Part shown: piece after piece, positions 55,946-64,000 of the stretch
Layout of the letters: each line of letters begins with the position of its first letter
Position numbering within the stretch: position 1 is the stretch's first letter
Source of the DNA: Blepharisma japonicum
Lineage: Eukaryota > Ciliophora > Heterotrichea > Heterotrichida > Blepharismidae
Assembly: GCA_949751835.1 (NCBI GenBank)
Contig: CATKHK010000012.1
Coordinates: 186,001-250,000, forward strand
Direction: 5' to 3'
Length of the DNA stretch: 64,000 nt
The notes under the pieces: model-generated
The model's database searches: none
Told to the model about the DNA's origin: nothing
Seen by the model: only the letters and a program-made list of their open reading frames with translations
Position numbers and translations under genes: made by a program

Positions 55946-57367
55946 TTATTTTCTTTTTCTTTTTGCTAATTTATTTATTGCTGTTTCTTTTTTTCATGCA
56001 TTAAAAATCATATTCATTACAAACTGTGTGGTAAAACTTCTCTTTTTCTGGCTTATTAAAAACTCTTGGTATTCTCTTATAAGGGTCAATGAAGGCTTAG
56101 AATTTTTAATTGATGATAATGCTTGTGCGTCTTGGGTTTTAAAACTCTCCAAAGAAGATTTAATCAATTGGAGTTTTGCTTTATGGTCTATTGGAGATGA
56201 TCTAGTTCTTAGATCTTCTTCATTTTCTGAAAGTTGGCTATTCAAGCACTTTGGGTGCTTTGCATTGAGTAAAATTTTTGTCAAGGGAGCACCTTCTCCA
56301 AGCTTAGAGTGCTGAGGAGGGATAGATTGTGACTGCTTTTGAGCTCCTTCATTAAGCTTGGAAATAATTCCATTCGCTTTTTTTGCGAGCTCAAATGGAT
56401 TGGTTGCAGTAGAATCAGTTTCAGGTTTAAGTGAAATAGTTACACAAAAAACTTCTTTTTGGACTCTTCTTTCTGTCTCCAGGAATTCTTTTAGGTCATT
56501 CTTATCACCAAAAAGTTCTGCTGAATCCTTGCTAATATATGATGTATTTTTCCTAAGCCTGGAAGTTGTCAAAGGGGCTTGACGAGGGGCTATACTAGAT
56601 AAATTCAATTTAAGGTTTGGCTTATTGCCGCCTTTAGGTGATTGAACTGCACTCATTGTAGGTTTGATAACTTTTTTCACTTCAAAAGTCGATTTTTGGC
56701 TTACTGTTCTTAAATGCTTTCTAATGGCTTTAGTTGGCATATTTTCTTTTCTTACAGGAGATTGGCTATTACTATGTAAATTTTCTTTTTTCTTGAGCTC
56801 TTCTAATGCTTCTCTAATGGATGTATCTAAGCTGCCATTTGTTTCTCTTTCAGCAAAGATTGGTGGTATGATTACTCCATCGATTTCTGGAGGCTTAATT
56901 TCTTTTTGTTCTATAGCTCCATTAACTCTTTTCTCTACCACTAGTGATTTAGCCTGCCTTATACTACTTTCCAAAGGTTTTATAATTTTTGAGTGGTCAT
57001 TCATAGAGAGAGCTATATTATAAGTATTCTTTACCGGATGCAGTACATGCTGAAACAGCATTTTTACGCATTCACTTGAATTCCCAGCTTTTTCAAACCT
57101 ACTTATAGCGATTTCCTTAATAATGCATTCGAATTGTTCATAAGTTATTTTGGCTCTGCTTAATACTGGATTATTTGCTACTTTCGTAAAAAGGTTTCTG
57201 ATATTAGCTTGCATTATTAATTCCTACGTAGTTCTTACATTCATCAGTCTTGCATTTTTGCAAAACTTCTGAAAATCCGCCAAGTTCACTTTTCCATCAC
57301 TCCCTGCATGCTTTTGAAAAATCGTTTTGAGCTTTGCTCTATTTACATCAATAAGAGTGAATTCCAT
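55946..57367 (-). CDS. Hypothetical protein (468 aa), one 15-nt intron
   Basis: The first exon MEFTLIDVNRAKLKTIFQKH...ARLMN joins to ELIMQANIRNLFTK through a 15-nt intron at 57224-57238; a TGA (Trp) near the 3' end adds WKKETAINKLAKRKRK before TAA. The N-terminal about 100 residues form paired helices (NLADFQKFCKNARLMN, TYEQFECIIKEIAISRFEKA) like an EF-hand-type fold of the parvulin-free ciliary p25alpha/EF-hand-like kind, but no calcium ligands are evident. The remainder is basic, Ser/Pro-rich and disordered. Function is unknown. Confidence 0.78.
57224..57238 (-). other. 15-nt intron
   Basis: Minus strand GTAAGAACTACGTAG, phase 0. Retention leaves TAG in frame. Confidence 0.88.
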
Positions 57368-57405
57368 ATTATTTAAAACAGAATATCCCTAATAGATTAA
57401 GTTAT

Positions 57406-57861
57406 CTATTCCTCTGATTCCTCAACTTCTTCTTCCTCACCATCTTCAGGAAGGCCTAAAGCTCTTCTTCTTGCTCTTTCGGCTTCAAGGTGCTCTTTCC
57501 ATTCTCTTTCTTTCTTATATGCATATTCCATTGTGCATTCCAAGTTGTTGTATCTTGTTATTGAATGAAGAAGCCAAGTATCGAACTTTTCAACAGTAAA
57601 AGCAGCAAGTATCACCATAAATAGACGTTGCTTTCTAGTAGCGAAAAGCCATTTGCCAGCCCATCTTAAGGCTGCCTTGGTACGGGCATCATTAGTCCAA
57701 CGATTGTAAACTTGGGGTTGTCTCTTAGGCTCTGGTACAACTGTTTGCACTGGACCTCTAAAATTTCTATATAAATACCAAGGCTGGTTTTTTGCGTGGG
57801 CTGCACCCTTGTGCCCGTCCGTATATCCCTTCCAATAATCTTTATATTGCTCGGCTGCCAT
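57406..57861 (-). CDS. Small single-pass membrane protein (151 aa)
   Basis: Unrecognised basic protein with one hydrophobic segment near residues 78-97 (LFMVILAAFTVEKFDTWLL) and an acidic C-terminus (DGEEEEVEESEE). The N-terminal part is rich in aromatic and basic residues (KDYWKGYTDGHKGAAHAKNQ). Size and layout would suit a ciliate mitochondrial respiratory-complex or import subunit, but no family motif proves it. Start MAAEQYKDYW; a longer start at 57887 would be in another frame. No intron; stop TAA. It lies 38 bp from the preceding gene. Confidence 0.8.
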   Translation of the reverse strand: MAAEQYKDYWKGYTDGHKGAAHAKNQPWYLYRNFRGPVQTVVPEPKRQPQVYNRWTNDARTKAALRWAGKWLFATRKQRLFMVILAAFTVEKFDTWLLHSITRYNNLECTMEYAYKKEREWKEHLEAERARRRALGLPEDGEEEEVEESEE

Positions 57862-57957
57862 TTATTATTATGGTCACGAAAATTCAAGATTCAGCATAAT
57901 TAGCCAAGTGAAAAATGCATGAAATTGAGTAAAAGTGGATTTTTATAAATAAATAAA

Positions 57958-59718
57958 ATGTTCAGCAAATACCCAATGATTGAGGTAGAAGAAGCAAGAA
58001 ATATTGTAAAATCACAGTGTGAAAATAAGAAAATTGAAAAAATCGAGCTAATTCAAGGCCTAAATAGGGTGCTAGCTGAAGATATAGTTGCAAAGAAACC
58101 TTTTCCTGAGTTCAGAGCAAGCACAATGGATGGATATGCAGTGAAAGTGCAGGATTGTCCTGGGAATTTGCAGATAGATGGGTCTATAAGAGCTGGGGAG
58201 GCGCAAAATGAATTAGAAACTGGGCATGCTAAATATATTACAACAGGAGCACCAATACCTACTGGCGCAGACGCTGTTATCCCTATAGAAGAAGTCAAGA
58301 TTGAAAACGAAATCCTAACTGTTCCACAGGCAAAACTTGGCCAATGGATTAGAGAAATAGGAAGTGACATAGAAGAAGGACAAATCGTAATTTCAAAAAA
58401 CAACGTTTTAGGTTCTGCAGAAATTGCATTACTCGCATCTTTAAATGTCAGAGAAATACATACTATAGCAAAAATTAAAATAGGAATTTTGTCAACTGGA
58501 AATGAGCTAAAAACTTTAGGTGAAGAAACAAAATATGGAGAAATTATAGATAGCAACAGTATCATGATTAATATGCTGTGTCAAGAAGCTGGATGTGAAG
58601 TTAAAAATTACGGAATTGTAAAAGATGACCTGGACTTAGTAAAAAGCACCTTAATCGCTATGAGCAAAGAATGCGAAATCATTATTACAAGTGGAGGTGT
58701 AAGCATGGGTGATCGAGATTTCGTTAAACCAATCCTTGAACAAGAAGGACAAGTCTTTTTTGGCAGATTGAATATGAAGCCTGGGAAACCAACCACATTT
58801 GCGAAACTTAATAATGCCTTAGTCTTTGCGCTTCCTGGAAATCCTGTTTCATGCTTTGTTTGCTTCTACTTGCTTGTAAGATATGCAATTGATCTAATTT
58901 CTGCAAAACCAGAGTTTCCTATTATTTCAGTTAATTTGGGCTCACAAGAAATAAAGCTTGATAGTAGACCAGAATATCACAGAGTAATTGTAGCTTGGGA
59001 TGGCTCAGAATTCAAAGCTGTCACAACTGGATCTCAAGTCTCATCCAGACTTTTAAGCGCATCTAAAGCAAATGCTTTATTGATGCTTCCCAAATCTTCA
59101 CCGTCACTTTCATCAATTTCAGGCAAAGTCCAAGCTATTTTAATTAAGCCTTTCTCCAATATTCAGCCTGAAATGAAAGCTGCTCGTATTTCAACACAGC
59201 ATCATGAGTGTCCACATTTTGCACCAAGAAATGACAGTGTAAAAATAGGGATTTTAACTATAAGTGATAGAGTTTCTGAAGGAGTAGCTACAGATACCAG
59301 TGGAGTAATATTTATTTAGCCACATTTAATTGAAAAATCAAAGGAACTGTTTAATGGATGCTGCACATTTTATCAGATTGTTCCTGATGAAGTAGAGAAA
59401 ATAAGAGACGCACTATTAGAATGGTGTAATGAAGGATTTGAATTAATTTTTACAACTGGAGGGACTGGATTTTCGGAAAGAGACGTCACACCTGAAGCTA
59501 CTAAAATGGTTATTGAAAGAGAAGCACCTGGAATTTCAACACAGCTTATAGTGGAAGGGCTTAATAAAACACCATTGGCGTCACTTTCAAGAGGAGTTGC
59601 AGGAATAAAAGGGAGGAGCTTGATTATAAATTTGCCTGGAAGCTTGAAAGCAGTCAAAGAAGGGTTTGAAATTCTTTCGCAAGTAATTCCTCATGCAATA
59701 TCAATTTTAAGAACATAA
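57958..59718 (+). CDS. Molybdopterin biosynthesis fusion enzyme, E domain then G domain (CNX1 order)
   Basis: 581-aa protein making the molybdenum cofactor. Residues 1-405 are a MoeA/E domain, which inserts molybdate into adenylylated molybdopterin: FRASTMDGYAVK, TGAPIPTGADAVIPIE, ILSTGNEL, ITSGGVSMGDRDFV and FALPGNPVSCFV. Residues about 430-581 are a MoaB/MogA/G domain, which adenylylates molybdopterin: KIGILTISDRVSEGVATDTSG, FTTGGTGFSERDVTPEAT, GIKGRSLIINLPGSLKAVKE. A 15-nt intron (59305-59319) splits the G domain between DTSG and PHLIEK. The E-before-G order matches plant CNX1; animal gephyrin is G-E. Start MFSKYPMIEVEEAR; stop TAA. Implies molybdoenzymes such as sulfite oxidase or xanthine oxidase. 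Confidence 0.95.
59305..59319 (+). other. 15-nt intron
   Basis: GTAATATTTATTTAG, phase 0, within the conserved GVATDTSG/PHLIE region of the G domain. Retention leaves TAG in frame. Confidence 0.95.
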
Positions 59719-59918
59719 TAATTATGAGTAATAATCAAACTAATCACTAGTTTTACTGCTTTTATATTATGAAGAGATTTCCAATATCTATATCTAAGCA
59801 TTTTTCTTAATTTGAACCAAAATTGATTTATTTGGTAATGAATATCTTCGGTGAATCTTAAATAGGAAGAGTTTGGTTTAAAAGTAAGTAAATAAATAAA
59901 TTCCTACCATTTAATATC

Positions 59919-60383
59919 ATGGGTGTTATGGATGAAGAATACTTCTATAAGGAGAAGACTGAACTAGCTCCTGAGGCTCAAAAAGACGCTGACCATGTTT
60001 GTGACAACTTGCGTATGAAATTTATTAAAGACTGGGCACTAAACAAGAACTTAGACACCTATAAAACTGATGCTGAAAGAGATTGGGCTTATATTGTCAA
60101 GAGAGAATACAGATTTGCCGTAATTTTAAGGTCCTTTTTTGATGGCATGTTTGTAGGGAATCTCCTTCAGCTTGCTGTCAGCTTCAGCCGCAAAAGACTT
60201 GTTTTCTCTCCTTTGTTTTTGGCTTGGCCTGCAGTTTACTATTGGCAAATTGGGAAAAGGTTCAATCAGCACAACAGGCGCTTTTTTGAAATGCTCAATG
60301 TTGGGACAGAATTTGAGCTTGGAGCTGAAAGAAATCGAGTTTTAGAAGAGTGCAATCGTATTGCCCACAGGGCAGACTTTTAA
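59919..60383 (+). CDS. Hypothetical membrane-associated protein (154 aa)
   Basis: Unrecognised protein with two moderately hydrophobic stretches near residues 64-104 (FAVILRSFFDGMFVGNLLQL and LVFSPLFLAWPAVYYW), flanked by charged helices (MGVMDEEYFYKEKTELAPEA at the start; NRVLEECNRIAHRADF at the end). Size and layout resemble accessory subunits of ciliate mitochondrial complexes, but this is a guess. No intron; stop TAA. Confidence 0.75.
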   Translation: MGVMDEEYFYKEKTELAPEAQKDADHVCDNLRMKFIKDWALNKNLDTYKTDAERDWAYIVKREYRFAVILRSFFDGMFVGNLLQLAVSFSRKRLVFSPLFLAWPAVYYWQIGKRFNQHNRRFFEMLNVGTEFELGAERNRVLEECNRIAHRADF

Positions 60384-60507
60384 TCTTCTAACTTAGAACT
60401 TGACTAAATATCTGTGCATATTCTATAAACATTTTAACTTGTAAAAATACAAAATAGCCTAGCTATTAAATATAAATATATTGAAGCGATAAGGCTGCTT
60501 TAAAAAT

Positions 60508-60883
60508 GAAGATACTTTTTTTGGTATTACTTTTGACTGTGTGTACAATTGCTTCTGAGTGTAATTGCCCAACTGGCTTTTCGTGGAGTAGACTGCGACT
60601 CTTCATGCATTTCTAACTCTTGCTAGGATAATTGCACTAAAAGTTCAAGTCATAATTATGGTTCATTTGACTGGACGTATTGACCGATTGACACTTGTTG
60701 TGGGATTCGCTATGTAAAATCTATTTAGATGCATATTATGCTGCATTTGTTGCACAATATGGTTACATGGAAATGGAAATCCAGGTTCTGGTTCGTCATA
60801 TGTCAGTTTAACAGACACTTACACAATTCCTATTAATGGTTTTTATGGTTAGCAAACAGGATGTTATGGAGATTGTGGATAAT
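60508..60883 (+). pseudogene. Broken copy of the array gene
   Basis: Begins MKILFLVLLLTVCTIASECN, clearly homologous to the genes at 61038 and 61859, but a two-base deletion after the ACTGGC shared by all copies shifts the frame, and the frame past that also has a TAG where the last copy has CAG (Gln, before the TGA Trp). The 15-nt intron sequence GTAAAATCTATTTAG is still present at the homologous place (near 60715). The 3' part retains traces of the GDCG tail (GGATGTTATGGAGATTGTGG). At least three lesions; a relic unless some splicing or frameshifting is unknown. Confidence 0.75.
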
Positions 60884-61037
60884 GCTAATCTTCTAGCTTT
60901 TTTAAAACGAAGAAATGAACTTAGAGATTGACTAAATATCTGTTCAAATTCTATAATCATTTTAACTCATGAAAATACAAAATAGCTTAGACATGAAATA
61001 TAATATAATATATTTGCGTGATAAAGCTGTTTTAACA

Positions 61038-61445
61038 ATGAAGAAGCTTTTTTCAGTATTACTTTTAGCTGTATGTACAATTGCTTCTAAGTGCAATTGC
61101 TCAACTGGCTCTGGTAGTGCAGTAAACTGCAATCCTTCATGCTTTCCAGACTCTTGTGAGTATTGATCTAATTGCACTAAAATTTCAGGTGCTAATGACA
61201 GTTCAAGTGATTGAATTTGATGGGTTTTGGCAATTGTTGCAGGATTCGCTATGTAAAATCTATTTAGATTTGTGTGCTGCATCTGCATTTGCGAGTATTT
61301 GTGTGTAAATGAAAAAGGAAATTCAAATTCTTATTTGCCAGATTCTGATATGCTATTGCCTATGAATATGACTAATATTGTCGACCAAGCAGGATGTTGT
61401 GGAGATTGTGGGGATTGCGGAGGTTGCGGAGATTGTGGAGACTAA
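61038..61445 (+). CDS. Small Cys-rich type I membrane protein with CGDCG tail (array copy 2)
   Basis: 130-aa protein after removing a 15-nt intron (61253-61267). Signal peptide MKKLFSVLLLAVCTIASK; a Cys-rich outside part (CNCSTGSGSAVNCNPSCFPD, SCEYWSNCTK, W from TGA); one membrane segment (WVLAIVAGFAIFVCCICIC); and a short tail ending GCCGDCGDCGGCGDCGD. Relative to the copy at 61859 it shares the head, membrane segment and intron but lacks the RING finger; the tail's DNA is alignable with the start of the longer tail. Cysteines in the tail may be palmitoylated or bind metal. Function is unknown. Confidence 0.75.
61253..61267 (+). other. 15-nt intron
   Basis: GTAAAATCTATTTAG, phase 2, at the inner end of the membrane segment. 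Identical to the intron in the array copy at 62074 and to the relic copy. Retention gives TAA at its second base. Confidence 0.88.
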
Positions 61446-61631
61446 CTTATCACATCTAGAGGATGAGAAAGATCTTGTCAAAAATCTTAATTTCTAAAGA
61501 TTATATTCATATATATCCATAGGACTTAACCTAAATATCTGTATATATTCTATAAATATTTTAACTCATAAAATGCAAAACAGCCTAGCTATTAAATATA
61601 AATATATTGACGTGATAAAGCTGTTTTAAAA

Positions 61632-61646
61632 ATGAAGAAGCTTTTT
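61632..61646 (+). CDS. First five codons of an array copy cut by an assembly gap
   Basis: ATGAAGAAGCTTTTT at the end of a perfect upstream block, followed by Ns. It is either a further array copy whose body is not assembled, or the same copy as that at 61859 assembled twice. Confidence 0.5.
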
Positions 61647-61746
61647 NNNNNNNNNNNNNNNNNNNNNNNNNNNNNNNNNNNNNNNNNNNNNNNNNNNNNN
61701 NNNNNNNNNNNNNNNNNNNNNNNNNNNNNNNNNNNNNNNNNNNNNN
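61647..61746. other. Assembly gap (100 N)
   Basis: Exactly 100 unknown bases, the usual placeholder for a gap of unknown size. It lies inside the tandem array, where near-identical copies defeat assembly. True length is probably a repeat unit or more. Confidence 0.98.
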
Positions 61747-61858
61747 TAGGACTTAACCTAAATATCTGTATATATTCTATAAATATTTTAACTCATAAAA
61801 TGCAAAACAGCCTAGCTATTAAATATAAATATATTGACGTGATAAAGCTGTTTTAAAA

Positions 61859-62449
61859 ATGAAGAAGCTTTTTTTGGTATTACTTTTGGCTGTATGCACA
61901 AATGCTTCTAAGTGTAATTGCTCAACTGGCTCTGTTAGTGGAGTAGACTGTGATCCTTCATGCCTTCCTGACTCTTGCCAGTATTGATCTAATTGCACTA
62001 AAAGTTCGAGTGATAATGACAATTCAAATGGCTGAATCGGAGGGATTTTGGCACTTGCCACAGGAGTCGTTATGTAAAATCTATTTAGATTTTTGTGCTG
62101 CTGCTGTTGTTGCTGGAAAATGATAGCGAGAATAAACAAATACCGTAATGAATGGGAAAATAATTGGGCAAATGAAAATGGAAATCCACGTTCCCATTCG
62201 TCAGATTCAGAAGTGCTTTTAACTCAAAGTATGATTAATACTCATGTACAAGTAGAATATTATGGAGATTCAGTAGAGTTCAAAGGACAGTCTGTTTGTA
62301 GTGTGTGCTTGGCAGATTTTAAAACGGGAGAAGCAATTAGGGTGACAGTTTGTAAGCACATTTATCATGTAGCATGCTTAGATGCATGATTATTGACTTG
62401 CCATCGTGCAAAATGCCCTAATTGCAATTTTATCATTATTGAGCAATAA
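61859..62449 (+). CDS. Type I membrane RING-H2 protein, probable E3 ubiquitin ligase (array copy)
   Basis: 191-aa protein after removing the 15-nt intron 62074-62088. Signal peptide MKKLFLVLLLAVCTNASK; Cys-rich head (CNCSTGSVSGVDCDPSCLPD, SCQYWSNCTK); membrane segment (WIGGILALATGVVIFLCC) followed by a run of cysteines CCCCCC; then a cytosolic RING-H2 finger: SVCSVCLADF, VCKHIYHVACLDAWLL and KCPNCNF. Zinc ligands are C-C-C-H-H-C-C-C in the C3H2C3 pattern with the Trp of a substrate-binding groove encoded by TGA. Expected to attach ubiquitin to proteins at a membrane. The head is shared with array copies, the RING with the next gene. Stop TAA. Confidence 0.88.
62074..62088 (+). other. 15-nt intron
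   Basis: GTAAAATCTATTTAG, phase 2, at the end of the membrane segment. Same sequence and place as in the array copy at 61253. Retention gives TAA at its second base. Confidence 0.9.
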
Positions 62450-62753
62450 ATCGTGCAGCCAAGCTATTGTTTATTTATATTAATCAGCTTAATTAATCTA
62501 TTTTTAATAAAATCTGCAATATAAAGATATAGAATGGATCAAAAGTGTTAATAAATTACAGATTAAATATGTATAAAAATACAGTTTATAAAACATATTT
62601 TCGATTTTTATAGTAAAAAGCTAATTTTACTGTTATATTTTTATAAATTTCATTAATATGAATTCTCATTGCTGCTTTTAAATTTTCGTAAGAATTTCTC
62701 CAATAAATAATTATTTTTAAAATGCATGATGAATGAAGTAATTAAAAAGGGAT
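62450..62753. other. Spacer without features
   Basis: 304 bp of AT-rich DNA between two RING genes. The conserved upstream block of the array is not repeated before the gene at 62754, so its promoter differs. Confidence 0.6.
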
Positions 62754-63191
62754 ATGACAGATAACCAAGACAGCCTAATTATCGCCAGTTGCTTGATATT
62801 AGGCCTCTTTTTCTTCGTGTATGCTTTATTTAGGTTTTTAGCCATATATATTTATTGCAGAAGGTATTTTTCAAGGTTAAAAAGACTTTCCAGGCAATTC
62901 AATAATAATCCTGCCGGTCCAATTTCCAGTAACAATTCTGGACCAAATCAAATAACTTTAGAAATCACAGAAACCATGCTAAATAAAAAGATGCCGATAT
63001 TGTTTTACCCAATGAGGAAAAGATTCAAAGGCGAGCCCGCATGCACAATTTGTTTGGTTGATTTTAAAGAAGGAGAAGGGTTAAGATTAACAAAATGCAA
63101 ACACATTTTTCATGTCGGATGCATTGATGAGTGAATTATCTCTTCTAGTAAAAAAAAGTGCCCAAACTGCAATTACCAAATCTTAAAATAG
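62754..63191 (+). CDS. RING-H2 membrane protein, probable E3 ubiquitin ligase
   Basis: 145-aa protein with an N-terminal membrane segment (LIIASCLILGLFFFVYALFRFL), a Ser/Asn-rich linker and a C-terminal RING-H2: PACTICLVDF, KCKHIFHVGCIDEWII and KCPNCNYQ, with Trp from TGA. Finger sequence is clearly related to the array copy at 61859 (shared CLxDFKxGE and CKHIxHVxC). It lacks the secreted head and signal peptide of the array genes, so it may be the parent-like form or a separately fused RING. No intron; stop TAG. This is the ATL-like single-TM RING layout. Confidence 0.88.
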
Positions 63192-63748
63192 AGAAAATTG
63201 TTTAATGCTTAAAAAGATGGCGTTATATACTCTATATTTTATAACGATAATTTAGATGCTTTTTATATTTGCCTTGCAAAGAGTTTATATATATTAAAAA
63301 TTAAACTTACTATAATAAAATTTTGCATATATAAAATTTTTATCCAAAAAAGTAATACCATAACTTAAAGTAAAATCTTTTTAATTTTCCTTTAAAAATT
63401 GCGATACTTCAACTAATATCTTAGCCTTTAGAATAATCATTAATCTTATGATATAATAACTACTTCTATCTGAGCCTTATAAGAATAAATTAGGTATTCA
63501 ATTATAAATGTAAATGGATTTAAATCGCTGATTGATTGATGTCTGCTTGACATACACTTGATCAAAAAATCAGCAGTAACAAATTTATAGAGCCTAAAAT
63601 ATCTCAGTTATATGATAATTATTTTTATTTCGTAAAATTTATCATTATATGGAACAGAATTAATACGTCTTTGTTAAATCAAGAATGTGAAACGAAAATT
63701 AAAAAATAATAAAAATATTTTGATCCATAATAATGTTTAATCGAATTT
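63192..63748. other. Spacer without features
   Basis: 557 bp of strongly AT-rich DNA between two convergent genes. I see no ORF or RNA gene. Confidence 0.55.
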
Positions 63749-64000
63749 CTATGCTATTCTATCTATCGTCCATAGATCATTATCATCTCTTGCCTCATAG
63801 CATGTCACTTCTTGCTGCCAAGAATGTGTCTGATGTCCTCCATGTGAATGCAATGCGAAATTTGTTGATACATGTATTAGTCGTACATTCATATTGGACA
63901 TTCAAGACTCTTTATTTCCTCCACCTGCAATTTCCAGCTTCCAAAAGTCATTTTTATCACCAACTCCAAATTCCCCATAGCAGGTAACTTCTTGTTGATT
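63749..64000 (-). CDS. MIR-domain protein, 5' part beyond window
   Basis: 84 codons including the stop (TAG) lie on the minus strand; the gene continues past base 64000. The sequence is MIR-domain: NQQEVTCYGEFGVGDKNDFW, VRLIHVSTNFALHSHGG, WQQEVTCYEARDDNDLWTID, with a TGA Trp in NKESWMSN. This matches the repeats of protein O-mannosyltransferases and SDF2-like ER proteins. The stop follows directly after the last MIR repeat, whereas full PMTs continue with membrane helices, so an SDF2-like or truncated form is more likely. Call on domain is good; on full identity it is open. Confidence 0.82.

Larger units (their letters stand above)
60391..62449 (+). repeat. Tandem array of duplicated genes with conserved upstream blocks
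   Basis: Four direct repeats each begin with a conserved promoter-like block of about 110-120 bp (starts near 60391, 60919, 61521 and 61747). Shared features are CTAAATATCTGT, ATTCTATAA, ATTTTAACT, AAATATAAATATATT and GATAAAGCTGTTTTAAAA just before ATG. Each block leads into the same signal-peptide coding start MKKLF (MKIL in the first). Units: relic (60508), short-tail gene (61038), unit lost in an N gap (61632), RING gene (61859). Confidence 0.88.

Noticed and set aside
58053-58565. 170-codon minus-strand ORF opposite the molybdopterin enzyme
   Set aside because: Shadow of conserved MoeA-domain coding sequence; no domain of its own.
63733-63987. 84-codon plus-strand ORF near the right edge
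   Set aside because: The minus strand here encodes clear MIR-domain sequence; the plus ORF is its shadow.

Overview
The window looks like macronuclear DNA of a heterotrich ciliate that reads UGA as tryptophan, most likely Blepharisma or a close relative. Three things point there. (1) Nearly every longer gene runs through in-frame TGA codons exactly where its family or a paralogue has Trp, for example the calpain active site GDC-W and the ABC motif GED-W-I; genes end only in TAA or TAG. (2) Every intron I could define (10, plus one relic) is exactly 15 nt, GT...AG. (3) Genes are very tightly packed in AT-rich DNA, with spacers as short as 7 bp. The species call is inference; code and introns are read directly.

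Layout. 1-7509: two head-to-head ABCC (MRP-type) transporters sharing a 416-bp spacer; the left one runs off the window. 7679-14339: an unknown protein, a histidine phosphatase, proteasome alpha-4, an RCC1 protein, a SABATH-type methyltransferase and a myristoylated PP2C. 14592-18673: a TPR protein like plant POLLENLESS3/SDI, an 802-aa unknown and a trypsin-like serine protease. 18825-19189 holds a decayed reading frame. 19370-25477: DEAD-box helicase, DUF229 sulfatase-like membrane protein, RNA polymerase III subunit RPC3 and a multi-pass membrane protein. 25764-31982: a 2072-aa XMAP215/CKAP5-type TOG protein. 32140-42982: CDPK, FKBP-TPR protein, second PP2C, Tctex1 dynein light chain, a coiled-coil protein, a calpain with LRRs, and hypothetical genes. 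43120-49395: small unknown, tRNA-His, ABHD17-like hydrolase, paired-CPH zinc-motif protein and a large multi-pass membrane protein. 49510-57861: coiled-coil and cytoskeletal-looking proteins, a second histidine phosphatase and a small membrane protein. 57958-60383: a molybdenum-cofactor E-G fusion enzyme and a small membrane protein. 60391-63191: a tandem array of secreted-head/RING-tail membrane genes, broken by a 100-N gap. The right edge holds the end of a MIR-domain gene on the minus strand.

No operon-like pathway is evident; this is mixed eukaryotic housekeeping. Recurrent themes are calcium and phosphorylation signalling (CDPK, two PP2Cs, calpain), microtubules and cilia (TOG protein, Tctex1, coiled-coil proteins) and the young RING-type array. 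I found no CRISPR, bacterial element, telomere or intact mobile element.
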